Shown: piece by piece, positions 1 through 10,091 of the stretch | Position numbering within the stretch: the first letter of the stretch is position 1 | How the letters are laid out: each line of letters starts with the position of its first letter | Assembly (NCBI GenBank): GCA_021234155.1 | Contig: JAJEKV010000038.1 | Location: forward strand, 9,408,478 to 9,472,477 | Direction of reading: 5' to 3' | Length of the DNA stretch: 64,000 nucleotides | DNA from: Isoetes taiwanensis | Lineage: Eukaryota; Streptophyta; Lycopodiopsida; Isoetales; Isoetaceae | Notes under the pieces: generated by a model | Told to the model about the DNA's origin: nothing | Seen by the model: only the letters and a program-made list of their open reading frames with translations | Database searches by the model: none | Position numbers and translations under genes: made by a program

Positions 1-347
1 GCACAACAGATGCCATATATGTATGAGTGTTGCTGAGAACCTGCTTAACAACTACTATCCACCCCGCCAGAGAAAACTTAGTTGTATTCCACCAAAAAGG
101 ATGTTTACGCAGTCCACTATAACATCCCATGCATCTGAAGTAAAGATATGTATAACTACAGGAATGCCCAAGAGTTTAGTGGCCTTCCCTTGAGGAAGCA
201 CTTTCCATGGAACATCCACATCCAATGTCCATAAAGCAGAGCACTTTAGCCACCCAGCAAGAACCCCTGAAGCCAGGGAGGTGGTTATCGATCTTTGCTC
301 GATTGATAACTAAAAATGCATCGCCTTGGTTGTATGTTCTCGGCTAG
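1..347. other. Unassigned AT-rich DNA
   Basis: No recognisable gene, RNA or repeat end. A short minus-strand open frame (285-509) runs through the palindrome that follows and resembles no family I know, so I do not call it a gene. Confidence 0.4.
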
Positions 348-415
348 ATATTTGGCATGTAAGGCTGAGGCCCAGCCTTCAGGTCTAGCCGGCCTCAGCC
401 TTACATGCCAAATAT
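348..415. repeat. Perfect 25-bp inverted repeat (hairpin, 18-nt loop)
   Basis: Bases 348-372 are the exact reverse complement of 391-415, leaving an 18-base spacer. The arm begins ATATTTGGCATG and ends CTGAGGCC. No mismatch is seen, although much of the surrounding DNA is decayed. It could be the stem of a small RNA precursor, the remains of a foldback element, or a recent inverted duplication. No flanking target-site duplication was found. Confidence 0.85.
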
Positions 416-2321
416 TTGGTCTTGGATGTACAATCTCGATCACACATTTTTCGTTATCGGCCTCAGCCATATAGATAACCTTACCTTGTGCCTTTACAAA
501 AGTCTTCACTTAGATATATAAAGCATTGAATTCATTTCAGCAATTAACCTTTTTGTACAAATCTCTTGTATCCATGTCGATCTGTATCTCGTTTTATTTA
601 GAAGAAGAGGCATGATTATTAGCATTTGATATTTGCTGACAGATATGTTCGTGGGCTAAAGAGTGTACAATGTATGGAGGTTGAAAAAGTTGAGTAGTAT
701 AATGTGCCTTGCTTTGTTGTGCTTGTAGAGCAATGTCTAGTATGCAAGTGGAGGTTAAGAAGGTTGCATAACCTGTTGCATGTTAGTTTGCTGGTTGCAT
801 TGGTTGAAATATCCTTTATTATAAAGTTTTAGTGTATGTCGTGCATAAAACCCTAAAACTTTCGACGGCCAAGATTTCGTTTTGGTTTTAGATCGAATGG
901 ATTAGGTTTCTCTAGGGTTTCAGCAGAGAGAAAAAGAGGGGTTTCAGTCCGTCGATCATCTCCCTAGCTTGGGGTGTTGCCCCGCTTCCTCAGTGCCATG
1001 CCATAGCCAAGCAGTGCTAAAATATCCGGTTGAGCAGGGTATAGCTTTAGGCGGTTGGATCTACTCTTATAGAAAAGCTTTCTGCTTCCGTTTCTACTTG
1101 GCCAGAACGGCAGTCATGAATTTTTGTTTCAGTTGGTTGCTATTCCTACCATGTGCAATCTGGCTATGGATTTCAGTAAGTGCAACACTTTGCAACACTT
1201 CTCATATGTGCTTGCACAAATCTACTACATTCTGTTGCAACACATAATATATGGAAAGCAAATATGGATGATCGATTTTTTATACTCTTTGAATAAAGAT
1301 TTCCATTATTTGCATTTTAGAATCAATCGATTACTTGAACTTCACATTTTACAGGTTTCTTCTGCATCCTGAAGACAGAATACTTACCTTAGTCCTATAT
1401 CCGCCATAGTTGTTTCGGTTCCTGGCCCTACCACTATTGTAGATTTGCTAACCTGTAAATGAGCATGTTCTTTACAACTATGAAGAGGAAACGTTTGAAG
1501 AGGTATTCAAACCTGTATGTTGCTTTTGTATGTTTCTTTCAGTCTCTTGCTTAGGGAATAGGAATTCCTAATGAAATGGCAATTCATATTGGAGAACATA
1601 TACCGATAAAAATATAGGAGCCAAATCATACAAACTGGATTTCAAATAGTTATATTGTCGCAGAAAATGTGCTCAAAATATAAGGAAAGTGTAGCTGTCT
1701 TAAGGAAGCAGTAAAAAGTATTGACATGATGCCTCACTATGATATGGTTTCTGAGACTTTTACACTTGCATCACATTGGTAACACATCCTGGACAATGGA
1801 AATTTCTGGCTTGGAAGGTGGAAATTCCTCTATCGAGACCTCAAGGGATAGCAGTACATCATCAAATTAGGCTGATGTATATCAGGCTGGTATACTACTA
1901 AATGGTCCTCAAATTATCTTGCCTATGGCACAAATCTGGAAAATTGAAAACAACAATGTCACCCTGAGTATGTGATGTTTTCGTTTCAAGGGTAGTTGGT
2001 GCCTTAGAATTTGGATCTGTGGGCTAAAAAGCAGGCAGTGATCTTTACACACATTTCATGATGAGTTGGTGCATGAGTGGATAGCTACGAAAACAATGAA
2101 TTTGGGCAACGTTCAAAACTTGAATTCACATATAAAACAGGATGATCATGTGCCAAATGTGTACCTTTTTGTTAGGCAATCCCATAGGGATATGTGAAAC
2201 AGAAATCGTGCATAGCTGAATCAATCTGCACGCGAGCAATGCCATTTATATAGCGATAGGGGTGGCTATGTGGGTTCTAATCATGGATTGCCGCCCCTGC
2301 AGCTTCTCCCTTCGCCTCCCC
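416..2321. other. Unassigned stretch with a telobox-containing segment
   Basis: No coding region is supported. At 847-858 there is an AAACCCTAA-type telobox, and the AGGGTTT core recurs about 65 bases later at 913-919 (TCTAGGGTTTCAG). Both motifs are common in plant 5' leaders of translation and cell-cycle genes. A 92-codon open frame starts at 969 but shows no family features and its later part looks like non-coding AT-rich DNA. I record this as a possible gene-leader relic only. Confidence 0.3.
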
Positions 2322-2581
2322 TTTCGCCTTCCTTTGCCTCATCTTGAGCTTCACTTCCGAGTTGTCGTTTCTTAAAGTTTGGAGCACCAACAAAATCGTT
2401 GGATTGTGTTTTTAGGTAGAGGTAAAACGAAGTTCAAGCTTCCATTTTACAAAGAGCCGTATTCTTATTAAACTTTTATTTTCTTTGGATTTAGGATGTG
2501 GATATATGGATTCACGTGGTTTCGCCTTCCTTTGCCTCATCCCCGAGCTTCATCGGAGTTGTCGTTTCTTAAAGTTTGGAG
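2322..2581 (+). repeat. Local direct duplication (about 62 bp, two copies)
   Basis: Bases 2322-2384 and 2519-2581 share TTTCGCCTTCCTTTGCCTC, then a diverged GAGCTTC segment, then GTTGTCGTTTCTTAAAGTTT. Copies differ by small indels. The second copy lies just upstream of the aquaporin fragment, so this may be part of a duplicated gene leader or captured exon. Confidence 0.7.
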
Positions 2582-2759
2582 GGACCCGAGTTACGGTTGA
2601 TCAAGTTGCTCAAGAATGGCGCAGAAAGAGCTCCGCCAATTGGGGATCAAGTCGTCATATCGGTGCGTAAAGAGCTCAAAGCATGAGGGATCGGGGATAT
2701 TATAACAACAAATGTTTTACAAGAGATTCCTCGCATGGCGTAACACGACTTTACCAATA

Positions 2760-3095
2760 TGGTGATTCCCATTCCTCGGTGCTCACTTGCTAAGAAGGTA
2801 TCATTCCAACTCCCTAGGCATTCTCTATATTTGCATTACTTAAGCAAGATAAGTGTTTCAGGTTGTATCTGAATTTATTGGCACCTTCATGCTCATATTT
2901 GCTGGCACAGCAACAGCCATTGTAAATGAAAAGTTTAATGGCACCATCACTACTATTGGTATGGCAAGCATCTTCCGGTTTAGCCATCATGGTAAATAAA
3001 GCAACATGGCACATATCCGGGGCATCGCAATCCATCACTTACAATAGCTTTTGCAACATTAAGGCCATTTTTCCGAAGTTTAGGCTTTGTGAAAA
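2760..3095 (+). pseudogene. NIP: NIP-type aquaporin fragment (NIP5/NIP6-like), two exons, broken
   Basis: Part of a nodulin-26-like intrinsic protein, a plant membrane channel for boric acid, silicic acid and related small solutes. Exon 1 ends at 2797 with MVIPIPRCSLAKK. A 64-bp GT..AG intron follows (2798-2861). Exon 2 opens with VVSEFIGTFMLIFAGTATAI, the first transmembrane helix of the family, then NEKFNGTITTIG. A frameshift leads to SSGLAIMV and HISGA, and a second shift reveals NPSLTIAFATLR, the first pore loop. NPS in place of NPA at this loop is characteristic of the NIP5;1/NIP6;1 group (established knowledge). Helices 3-6 and the second NPA loop are absent. At least two frameshifts make it non-functional. 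It lies upstream of a plus-strand Helitron 3' end and may be captured cargo. The family call is firm; the subgroup is likely. Confidence 0.8.
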
Positions 3096-3714
3096 TAGAC
3101 AATGGATATGAAATTGTAGCTTGAAGATTGTGTGTACAGGCTGTATGCAAAGAGGAAACATCATGAACGTGTTATGATATGGGGGCAACAGACATGCATG
3201 CGCATCTTGCTTAGGGTCATGTTTTATACCGGGAAGCCGCAGATGCAACAAAGGAGTGAACATTGTGTATTCCTAATGTGCTGGTTAATAATACATCTGA
3301 TGCACATCTGCAGCTGAGCATTCACGCATCCATACATATAAGTTTTGATTGATGGTTACATCAAGAGGTGAGTAATGTGAATTCAGTTGGAGTATAAGCT
3401 AGCAGCGACATAAAACTTTGGGCATACCTTCACATAAGCAGATAGGAGGATATATGGACGTGAGTGGCTTACCAGCAGCTATAATGGAGAAAGATATAAA
3501 GACATAATCGCAGCAAAATCTTTATATTATAAAGAAGTCCGAGAAGTTAAGATTTCTGCAATTATTCATCCTGGGTTTTAGGAACAATTGCAATAATTGC
3601 AATAATTGGAACTTCAGTTGTGTTGTTACAACATAGTGTTCAAACTTATTTTCTAATGAAAAGCTGCGCCTTATTGATTGTGTAATAGTTTATTAACTCA
3701 AATAGAAAAGCTAA

Positions 3715-4235
3715 ATTCAAAGGAATAAGATTTATGCATGCAAGCAGTGCAAGATTAAAAAGTATAAGATAAAAAATACATCTAGATGTATGAAGTTAGT
3801 CCTCATACTGCTAAATATATGGGGCCAAAAGGGGCGCTCTTAGGTATGTTTTGGACATTCATACGATATGATTTGTTTGAAATCAACATGCCCTCCTGGC
3901 ATTTGAAGGGGAAGGGTTGTGGGATTGCTAGAAGATGTTGCAACAACTTCATGTGAGTAGCCCTAACCAACTTGAAGCTTAAAGTAAGAACCAGTATCTG
4001 CTCAAACATATTAACCAAGTGCAAATAGTGCAAAATTTCTGTGCCCTTATGGACTCATCTTCAATGCCAATTTTCAATCTATAGATTTAAAGGATTATGA
4101 TCATGCCGATCTTCAATCTACAGATTTAAAGGAATATGATTTACACATGCAACAAGTGCAAGATAGAAAATGCATTTAGATGCATGAAGTTAGTGTAAGC
4201 AAGGGGCCATAAGGTGCTCTCTTAGGTACGAAGAG
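3715..4235 (+). repeat. Diverged direct duplication of about 130 bp
   Basis: The segments near 3715-3850 and 4115-4235 share the same order of motifs: AAAGGAATA, a CATGCAA/CAGTGCAAGAT run, CATTTAGATG/CATCTAGATG, TATGAAGTTAGT or CATGAAGTTAGT, GGGGCCA and GCTCTCTTAGGTA. Copies have diverged by substitution and indels. No function can be assigned. Confidence 0.6.
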
Positions 4236-4414
4236 CTTTCCGACATTCGTCTTGGCACGTTTTGTTTTGAACACAACCGACATTCGCCTTGGCACGCTTT
4301 TGTTCCGGAACACGTCTTAAGGAACTTCATGAGCAAGTAGGAGATCACCCCTACCTCTATTTCTTGAAATCCGATCCATTTGGGCTGAGGAAGCTCACTA
4401 GCAAGCAAGGTCCA

Positions 4415-4995
4415 GATAGATAACCCTATAAATCTAACAAACCCAGCCCATCAACAATAACACATCTACAAAACTACCATATAAAACATAGATTGGGCAA
4501 TATTTTAAAAAACAACCACATGTTGTTTATGTGATTTAACAAGGACATCCCACCAAACTATTGTTTCTTATGTTCATTTTTTTATGCTTATTAAACAAAG
4601 GCATTATTAGATTGTTATTACGTGTTACTTTTATCGATAATCATTTTTAAGACATTTGTAATAAGGAGAATGCTGAGAAGAGGAACTAACTGGTTTTGTG
4701 AATTTAAGATTGTCTTTAACAACCTTTATCACACATTACCTAAATGTCAATAAATTTTGATGTTTAAGGAAACTTAAGCAAAATTTGATGTTGGGAAAGA
4801 GTTGTAAAGAGTACATACAATAACCTAAACATCCAATGCACACGACCAATTATAGCCCAACAACACATATGCAAGCTGTGCAATTCAGTTGATTAGTGCA
4901 TTTACAGGTTTAAGACCCTATATAACTAACAAACCCAGGCCATCAATCCTATACATCTAACAAACCCAGCCCATCAACGATGGGCACAGTAACTA
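4415..4995 (+). repeat. Repeated motif with a degenerate Helitron-like hairpin end
   Basis: AACAAACCCAGCCCATCAAC or close variants occur near 4435-4455, 4928-4946 and 4960-4978. The last copy runs into GCCCATCAACGATGGGC (4969-4985), a 6-bp stem with loop CAACG, followed by ACAGTAACTA. Placement and loop are the same as in the true Helitron 3' end at 5139-5166, but the terminal CTAG is CTAT here. It is probably a mutated or ancestral Helitron terminus, or a second terminus bypassed during transposition. Confidence 0.45.
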
Positions 4996-5138
4996 TGAGT
5001 AAAGATGTACTACCTCTTCAATGTGCAATTTTCAAGATGTCAACAATAAAAGGATATATTTGAGAATTTTTGTTACAATAAAAAGGTACTGCACACTTCT
5101 TCCATTGCGGCCAAAAGATTTACAGATTTCAAACTGAT

Positions 5139-5166
5139 GCCCAGCAACGCTGGGCACCGTTACTAG
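5139..5166 (+). mobile_element. Helitron 3' terminus (family variant A), plus strand
   Basis: GCCCAGCAACGCTGGGC (5139-5155) forms a 6-bp stem with loop CAACG, followed by ACCGTTACTAG ending at 5166 and then host T at 5167. This is the canonical Helitron 3' end: a short GC hairpin about 8-11 bp before CTAG, inserted 5' of T. The terminus differs from the 5633 and 21908 ends only at a compensated stem pair and in the linker. The 5' end was not found in the window, so the element may start beyond the left edge or have been lost. Confidence 0.75.
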
Positions 5167-5390
5167 TTATTATTAGGATATTAAATTATTTCGGTAGAGG
5201 TTCAAGTCTCTGTATCTCAAATTCTAAATCTTAGGCGAATCTGTATAGAGATGAGTCTCGGTATTTTATATTTTAAAACCTTAGGAGAACCTGTCCATAT
5301 TTCAAAATCATAGGCGCCCCCAGTCATAAATGACCATAATCGAAACAAGAGCAAGAACATCCGATATTGATTTCGAGTTTCTATAATATG
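5167..5390 (+). repeat. tRNA-derived SINE, 5'-truncated copy
   Basis: A pol III B-box-like GGTTCAAGTCTC lies at 5199-5210 and is preceded by TCGGTAGA. The body matches the copy at 50.69-51.0 kb through ACCTTAGG, a TCATTTCAAAT/ATTTCAAAAT segment, TAGGCGCC and TCATAAATG. This copy begins exactly at the T after the Helitron CTAG, so the Helitron has separated it from its A-box half. It is diverged and certainly inactive. Confidence 0.55.
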
Positions 5391-5632
5391 CAAGGCAAAG
5401 ATTTGCTCTGTATTTTGGATCAACACAGTAATGTTCGGACATCCCAAGGAGGGATGCCTTTTTGGCTTGCCTTAGGGATATCCGTTTGGGCATCTAAGTT
5501 GTGGAGCCATTTAGGAAATCAAGTATAGTAGTATCACTATTTGAGAGCATAGTAGCTAATCGTCTTCCAAAAATTATATGTACATTCAATTGGAATATTT
5601 GAAGTTGTAACTTTTATGCTTTATAATGTATA
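5391..5632. other. Unassigned DNA between two Helitron tails
   Basis: AT-rich sequence with no recognisable gene. It ends in A at 5632, the expected host base next to the minus-strand Helitron terminus. Confidence 0.4.
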
Positions 5633-5660
5633 CTAGTTATGGTGCCCGGCGTTGCCGGGC
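5633..5660 (-). repeat. Helitron 3' terminal hairpin and CTAG (minus strand)
   Basis: CTAG at 5633-5636, an ATAACC/GGTTAT-type linker, and a hairpin at 5644-5660 with a 6-bp GC stem and the 5-base loop CAACG on the minus strand. The 28 terminal bases match the terminus at 21881-21908. Confidence 0.85.
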
Positions 5661-5843
5661 TTTAGTAACAATTTGAAAGGGTCATCGTCATCTGCCATTT
5701 GAGACCAAATTGTAACAGGTGCCCCAGGCCTACACTCTACAACCAGGAAATAGTCAATAACAGAATCAAACATAAAAATACCATCATATATTTTAGATTG
5801 TGCTATATGGACATGTTTGATATAATCTAATACCTATCACGGA

Positions 5844-5932
5844 GTGAGAAGGTTCGCCTAAGTGTAGAAAGTCGATGCTCTATGTGATGGGATAGTGAGA
5901 AGGTTCGCCTAAGTATAGAAAGTCGATGCTCT
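5844..5932 (+). repeat. Two-copy tandem repeat (38-bp match, 51-bp period)
   Basis: 5844-5881 and 5895-5932 both read GTGAGAAGGTTCGCCTAAGT, then one variable base, then ATAGAAAGTCGATGCTCT or GTAGAAAGTCGATGCTCT. One mismatch was seen. Confidence 0.85.
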
Positions 5933-6026
5933 GTTTGGTAGTGTGTTTTGATGGTTAAGCACCCAAGTTAATTAAGTAAGGAATGTTACTCAAGTGGCAA
6001 GATGGTGTAGTATTGCCAAGCAAACA

Positions 6027-6300
6027 AAATGTTAAATTGGACTTGGTAGTTAAGGGTTGGATCTACAATTTGAGGCATCACTATAAAGATCGTTTTACAA
6101 TGTTTGAGATGTTAAATTGGACTTGGTAGTTAAGGGTTGGATGATACACTACAATTTGAGGAATCGCTATAAAGATCGTTTTACAATGTTTGAAATGTTA
6201 AATTGGACTTGGCATTAAGGGTTGGATGATACACTACAATTTGAGGCATATGATACTACAATTTGATGCATCACTATAAAGATCGTTTTACAATGTTTTA
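6027..6300 (+). repeat. Three-unit tandem repeat, about 81-108 bp per unit
   Basis: Units start near 6027, 6108 and 6193. Each carries ATGTTAAATTGGACTTGG, TTAAGGGTTGGAT, CTACAATTTGA and TATAAAGATCGTTTTACAATG. Unit length grows through short internal duplications (TGATACACTACAATTTGAGG). It lies in the 3' part of the large minus-strand Helitron. Confidence 0.85.
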
Positions 6301-7359
6301 TTATCTCCATACGTTTAGGACCCTATTGTTTGATACTCTTGTTGGTGTGGAAATGATCTAGAAAATATGGCACTAAATTAAAATGAAGACCTTGTTTAAT
6401 TAGAGAAAAAGAAATAAAGGGGATAAGGAGATTAGATGTCTTCCAACAAATGAATATCGTAATCTGCTTGCACTTTCAAACAATCATGAGCAACAAAAAA
6501 GTTTCAAATCTCCCTCCTCAAAGAAAGCAATATCATGCAAGGCAGCTATACACAGAGCTATTGTTCTAGATGCCTGACGAAATCTCAGATGCCATCATGA
6601 GTATATATCGTCCAAAATTTTGTGCATTGGATCTGTACATCATTCATATTTGAACAGTGAGCAGATTTAGTCTAGATTATGACTGAAACCTTGGTCTGCA
6701 TACCTCTTGTATCTCTTCTGCTACTTTCCCTATGAACGCATCCTTCAATTCCATCTACCTTTGTTCCATTTTATAGCACTTTTGCAGGTCTGTGACATAA
6801 GCAAGCTCTATAACGACTCATAGCAGCAAGCTAAGTAATGTATTATGGTAAATAGCCTTTGAAAAAAATATTTACAGGGGACCAAGTGGCTGCCAAGCAT
6901 ATCCTTAGTGTGCCTGATTAGGGTATACTTTCACGCCGCCGACCCCCACCTGAGGGCGGCGGTAACCCCCGTCCCTATCTTTGGTTATCGCCATGCAAAA
7001 CCATGGGTATCCCCGTCTCACGTGTCGCGTCGGTTTGTGGCGGTGTGTCGTTATCTAGGGTTCCAATCAACCGAGACACCGGGTTCCATCATCCGTGCCC
7101 TGTAATGGCCTGCGCCGTGGACTGAATGTCCCCGCACCAGGTGCCACAGGTGACCATGCTCGCGGCACTAGATGACCACGTCCATGTTGAAGAAAAACTA
7201 CGAGCATGCCGATTTGAAAAGAATTCAATGCGGGTTTGAAACGATTTGGCCCAAAGCTTGCACTCGATTGCATTCTTCGAAATTCAATTCTCCGACACCC
7301 GCTATGGCTTCCATGGCCATAAAATCTCGCCCTCCTTTCATAGTTCAAATGTTATCGAG
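6301..7359. other. Non-coding lead-in to the pogo pseudogene; GC step near 6.9 kb
   Basis: 6301-6900 is AT-rich with no feature I can support. From about 6905 the base composition becomes clearly more GC-rich (CGCCGCCGACCCCC and similar) and stays so to about 11.35 kb. This suggests an inserted unit. No matching terminal inverted repeat was found by eye. Confidence 0.4.
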
Positions 7360-10091
7360 AGGAGGCTGTGAAGAGCACGAAGGTAGCCATGGTTTCGACG
7401 AGGGCACGAAGAGAATCCGATGCTGAAAGGGGTTCCAGAAGACCGGCATCATCCAAGAGGGTCTGCCGGCCCAGGACAAAGAGGAGGGCACCACAGGTCA
7501 GTGCTGCTACCAGTCCAATGCCAAGGAGGCCGAGTAGGAGAGGTCAATGGACGTAAGAGCAAATACCGATATCCTCAAGAAGAGTTTAATTTGGCATTTC
7601 AATTAGAGAGGCTTCTAGGAGGTGCGGTATGCGAGTCCACAATCGAGGGGATTGGTTATACGATCCGAACAAGCCACAAGCAAACAAATCATCCACGGAT
7701 ATTGACAACTCTCCAAGAGGAGGAGCTCGTCATTGGGCCCTTAGCATGGCGAGCAAGGGATGGGGTCACACTATCCTTTGTCAAGGAAAAGGCAGCAGAG
7801 ATGGCTGGCGAGGGGCTCATGTGGTGAATCTGGAGTACCCAGGCTGATAAGTGGTGGAAGCTCTTTAAACAAAGACACCGAAGTGGCTCTAAGGAGTCCG
7901 AAACCCTAGATGTGGCCGGGGCCCGTGCCATGACACGGGGAGAACCTCGACAACTTCTGGCTTAGGGCTTAAGCAGATTTATCTTTGAATTTGCCTTCCC
8001 GCCTCAAGGATATGGAATGTTGACGAGGCTGGAATTCAGGTGAGGGGAAAGTGAAGGGTTGAAAATCATAGCTAGAAAGGGGGAGAATAGGGTGAGTGAG
8101 GTAGTTATGAACAACGGGGAATGGGTTACTATTTTGATTTGTGTTATCTTTGAGGGGTACGGGATCCCCAACATGTATATTTTTAAAGGTAATCGCATGA
8201 GGCGGGGATCATATTGCAAGATGTGAAGAAGGTGCCATTAGGCTGTCCAATCTTCGCTTGGATGACATCAACCATTTTAAGTCATGGCTGTCACATTTGC
8301 GACAAGAGTTCAGGTGGTGTATCCCCAGACCAGCCTCACCTTATTATATTGGATGGTCATGGTAGTCATGTAGAGCTGGAAGTCATATTGGAGGCAAAAG
8401 AGAAGGGCATCCACTTTGCCTTATTGCCTCCACACACATCTCATAGGCTTCACCTCTAGATGTGGCATGCTTTGCCCCTTTAAGGCGACATTCAAGAGGC
8501 ATAGAGAGCTGCCTACATGGTTAGCAAAGGGAGGGCAGAACCAAAGAAGGAGGAGATAGCAGAATTGATTTCCCAATCAATTGCATGCGGCCTCACACCC
8601 CAAAACATCAAGGCAGGTTTTAGGGCAACTGGTATATGGCCCTTTGACCAGGAGAAGGTTAAACCAGGTCAAGAATGTACCAGGTTTGGGAGGTGCATGT
8701 TGAAGACATTACAGCAGGCCAGGAGCAAGCTGGAGAAGATTACCATCCAGATATGGCACAAGTGGAGGCCTTTGACATGGTAGAAGTGCACCAGCTATGG
8801 GAAGCCTTACCAGGACAACTCCCAAATGAGGTACAGAATGACCAATTGCCTAGCAATCCAGTTGGTGATCAAGTGCCACAAGCTGACCATGTGGAACATA
8901 CCCATGAATTGCCCATTGGAGGTGCTGCTGTAGTGAGTCAGGTGCATGCCAATGATGTTGGAGGGTCTCAAACATGTGGCATGCCATCACAGACCATAAG
9001 GGCAAGGAAGAGAGGCTTTGCACCAGATCTGGGAGGGAAAGTTCACATATCAAGTGATGGTTTTTGTGAGGCATTGAGAGCTGAACAGCAGAAGGGAAGA
9101 GGCCGTAGAAATTGAAATTGGAGCGGTGGCAAAGAAGGAAGGTTGAGACCGCAAGGAGGAAGGCTGAAAGGGGGAGGAGGCTGCCAAGAGGGCACAAGCT
9201 AACAGGGAGGAGAGAGAGAAGAGGAAGTTGGCTGATGCAAGGGAAGCTGCAAGTGCTGCAAGGCTTAGGGAGTTTATGTACCCAATGGGAATGTCTAGAG
9301 TGGCATCCATATTTGGTTTTCAAAGGGTGTTGAGCGAGGAGGTTAAGACAAGAAGATTACAGGTGAGGAACAGGCTTAGGATGAGACAAGGGTAAAGTCC
9401 ACTTGGGGCACCCATTGCTGTAAATCAGACTTCCCCAGGAATTGACCAGGCTCTTGAACCTGCTGTACCTGCTAGTCCCTGTGTAGACCTGAACTCCCAA
9501 CCATTGGAGGATGCTGTTGAAGAGCAAGTCATGTGCAGTTTAGATGACACACATATCTGCTCGGGTGATGCTGGTCATGAGCATCACGTAAGTATCGAGG
9601 GTTGCATACCTCTAGTTAGGCCTGTAGCAAACCCAATCAACACACTCAATTCCCCAATGAAGAGGTGGGACTTGCCTGCTCCACAGCAACATGCTGACAT
9701 TGGTCACGGCAACTTAATGAGACTGGACACCCAGGGATGGGTGAACTATGCTGCCGCCAATTCAGGACTCAAGCATGACCAGGTTGCTGCAATAGACAAG
9801 GCAAGGATTATCAGGGAAATGGTGGAAATTGGGGTAGACCCTGGAATTGTGAGCCGTGCAAAGGAGATGGATGTTGGGTTTGCAAGGATATGGAGGGCTG
9901 ACATGGCTCGAGTAACCCAGCCAACTTCAAGGTTTGGGGAGGGGACCTCATTCATAGCTACACCCGCTGATAGCCAGGTATGTTTGGTCACGTTGTAATC
10001 TTAATATTCAGTTCATCTTGTATTTGGCACTGCTATTAACAGACAATGTGCACAGATATCAGAAGACTCGGATGAAACCCAAGACAATTAG
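7360..10091 (+). pseudogene. pogo/Tigger-like DDE transposase pseudogene with spliced C-terminal extension
   Basis: A Tc1/mariner-superfamily (pogo clade) transposase, split over three frames. N-terminus (about 7560-7830): KYPQEEFNLAFQLERL, STIEG, then LQEEELVIGPLAWRARDGV and VKEKAAEMAG, which fit the psq/CENP-B helix-turn-helix pair. DDE_1 domain (about 8130-8640): GIPNMYIFKGNRMRRG, AWMTS, catalytic-strand LDGHGSH (8349-8369), the family hallmark LPPHTSH (8424-8444), then IKAGFRATGIWPFDQEKVKP. Next come a charged coiled-coil segment (about 9100-9300, AKRAQANREEREKRKLADAR) ending in REFMYPMGMSRVASIFGF, and a long acidic/charged tail. The tail contains an intact 164-codon frame (9504 on) with a GT donor at 9978, an AG acceptor at 10055, and a final exon 10056-10091 ending SEDSDETQDN. 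Several frameshifts and an in-frame stop in the DDE domain make it dead. Terminal repeats were not identified. Confidence 0.8.
9978..10055 (+). other. Intron in the 3' part of the pogo-like transposase
   Basis: GTATGT donor and a GCACAG acceptor preceded by a pyrimidine-containing tract. Joining 9977 to 10056 keeps the frame and reaches a TAG 12 codons on. Without splicing the frame ends at a different stop. This is an inferred intron with no transcript evidence. Confidence 0.5.

Noticed and set aside
969-1372. Two short plus frames downstream of the telobox as a small host gene
   Set aside because: No family signature, no supported splice structure, and the frames overlap each other.
3803-5493. 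Several 60-76 codon minus frames
   Set aside because: Scattered, AT-rich, not conserved-looking; explained by chance and by the duplicated repeats.
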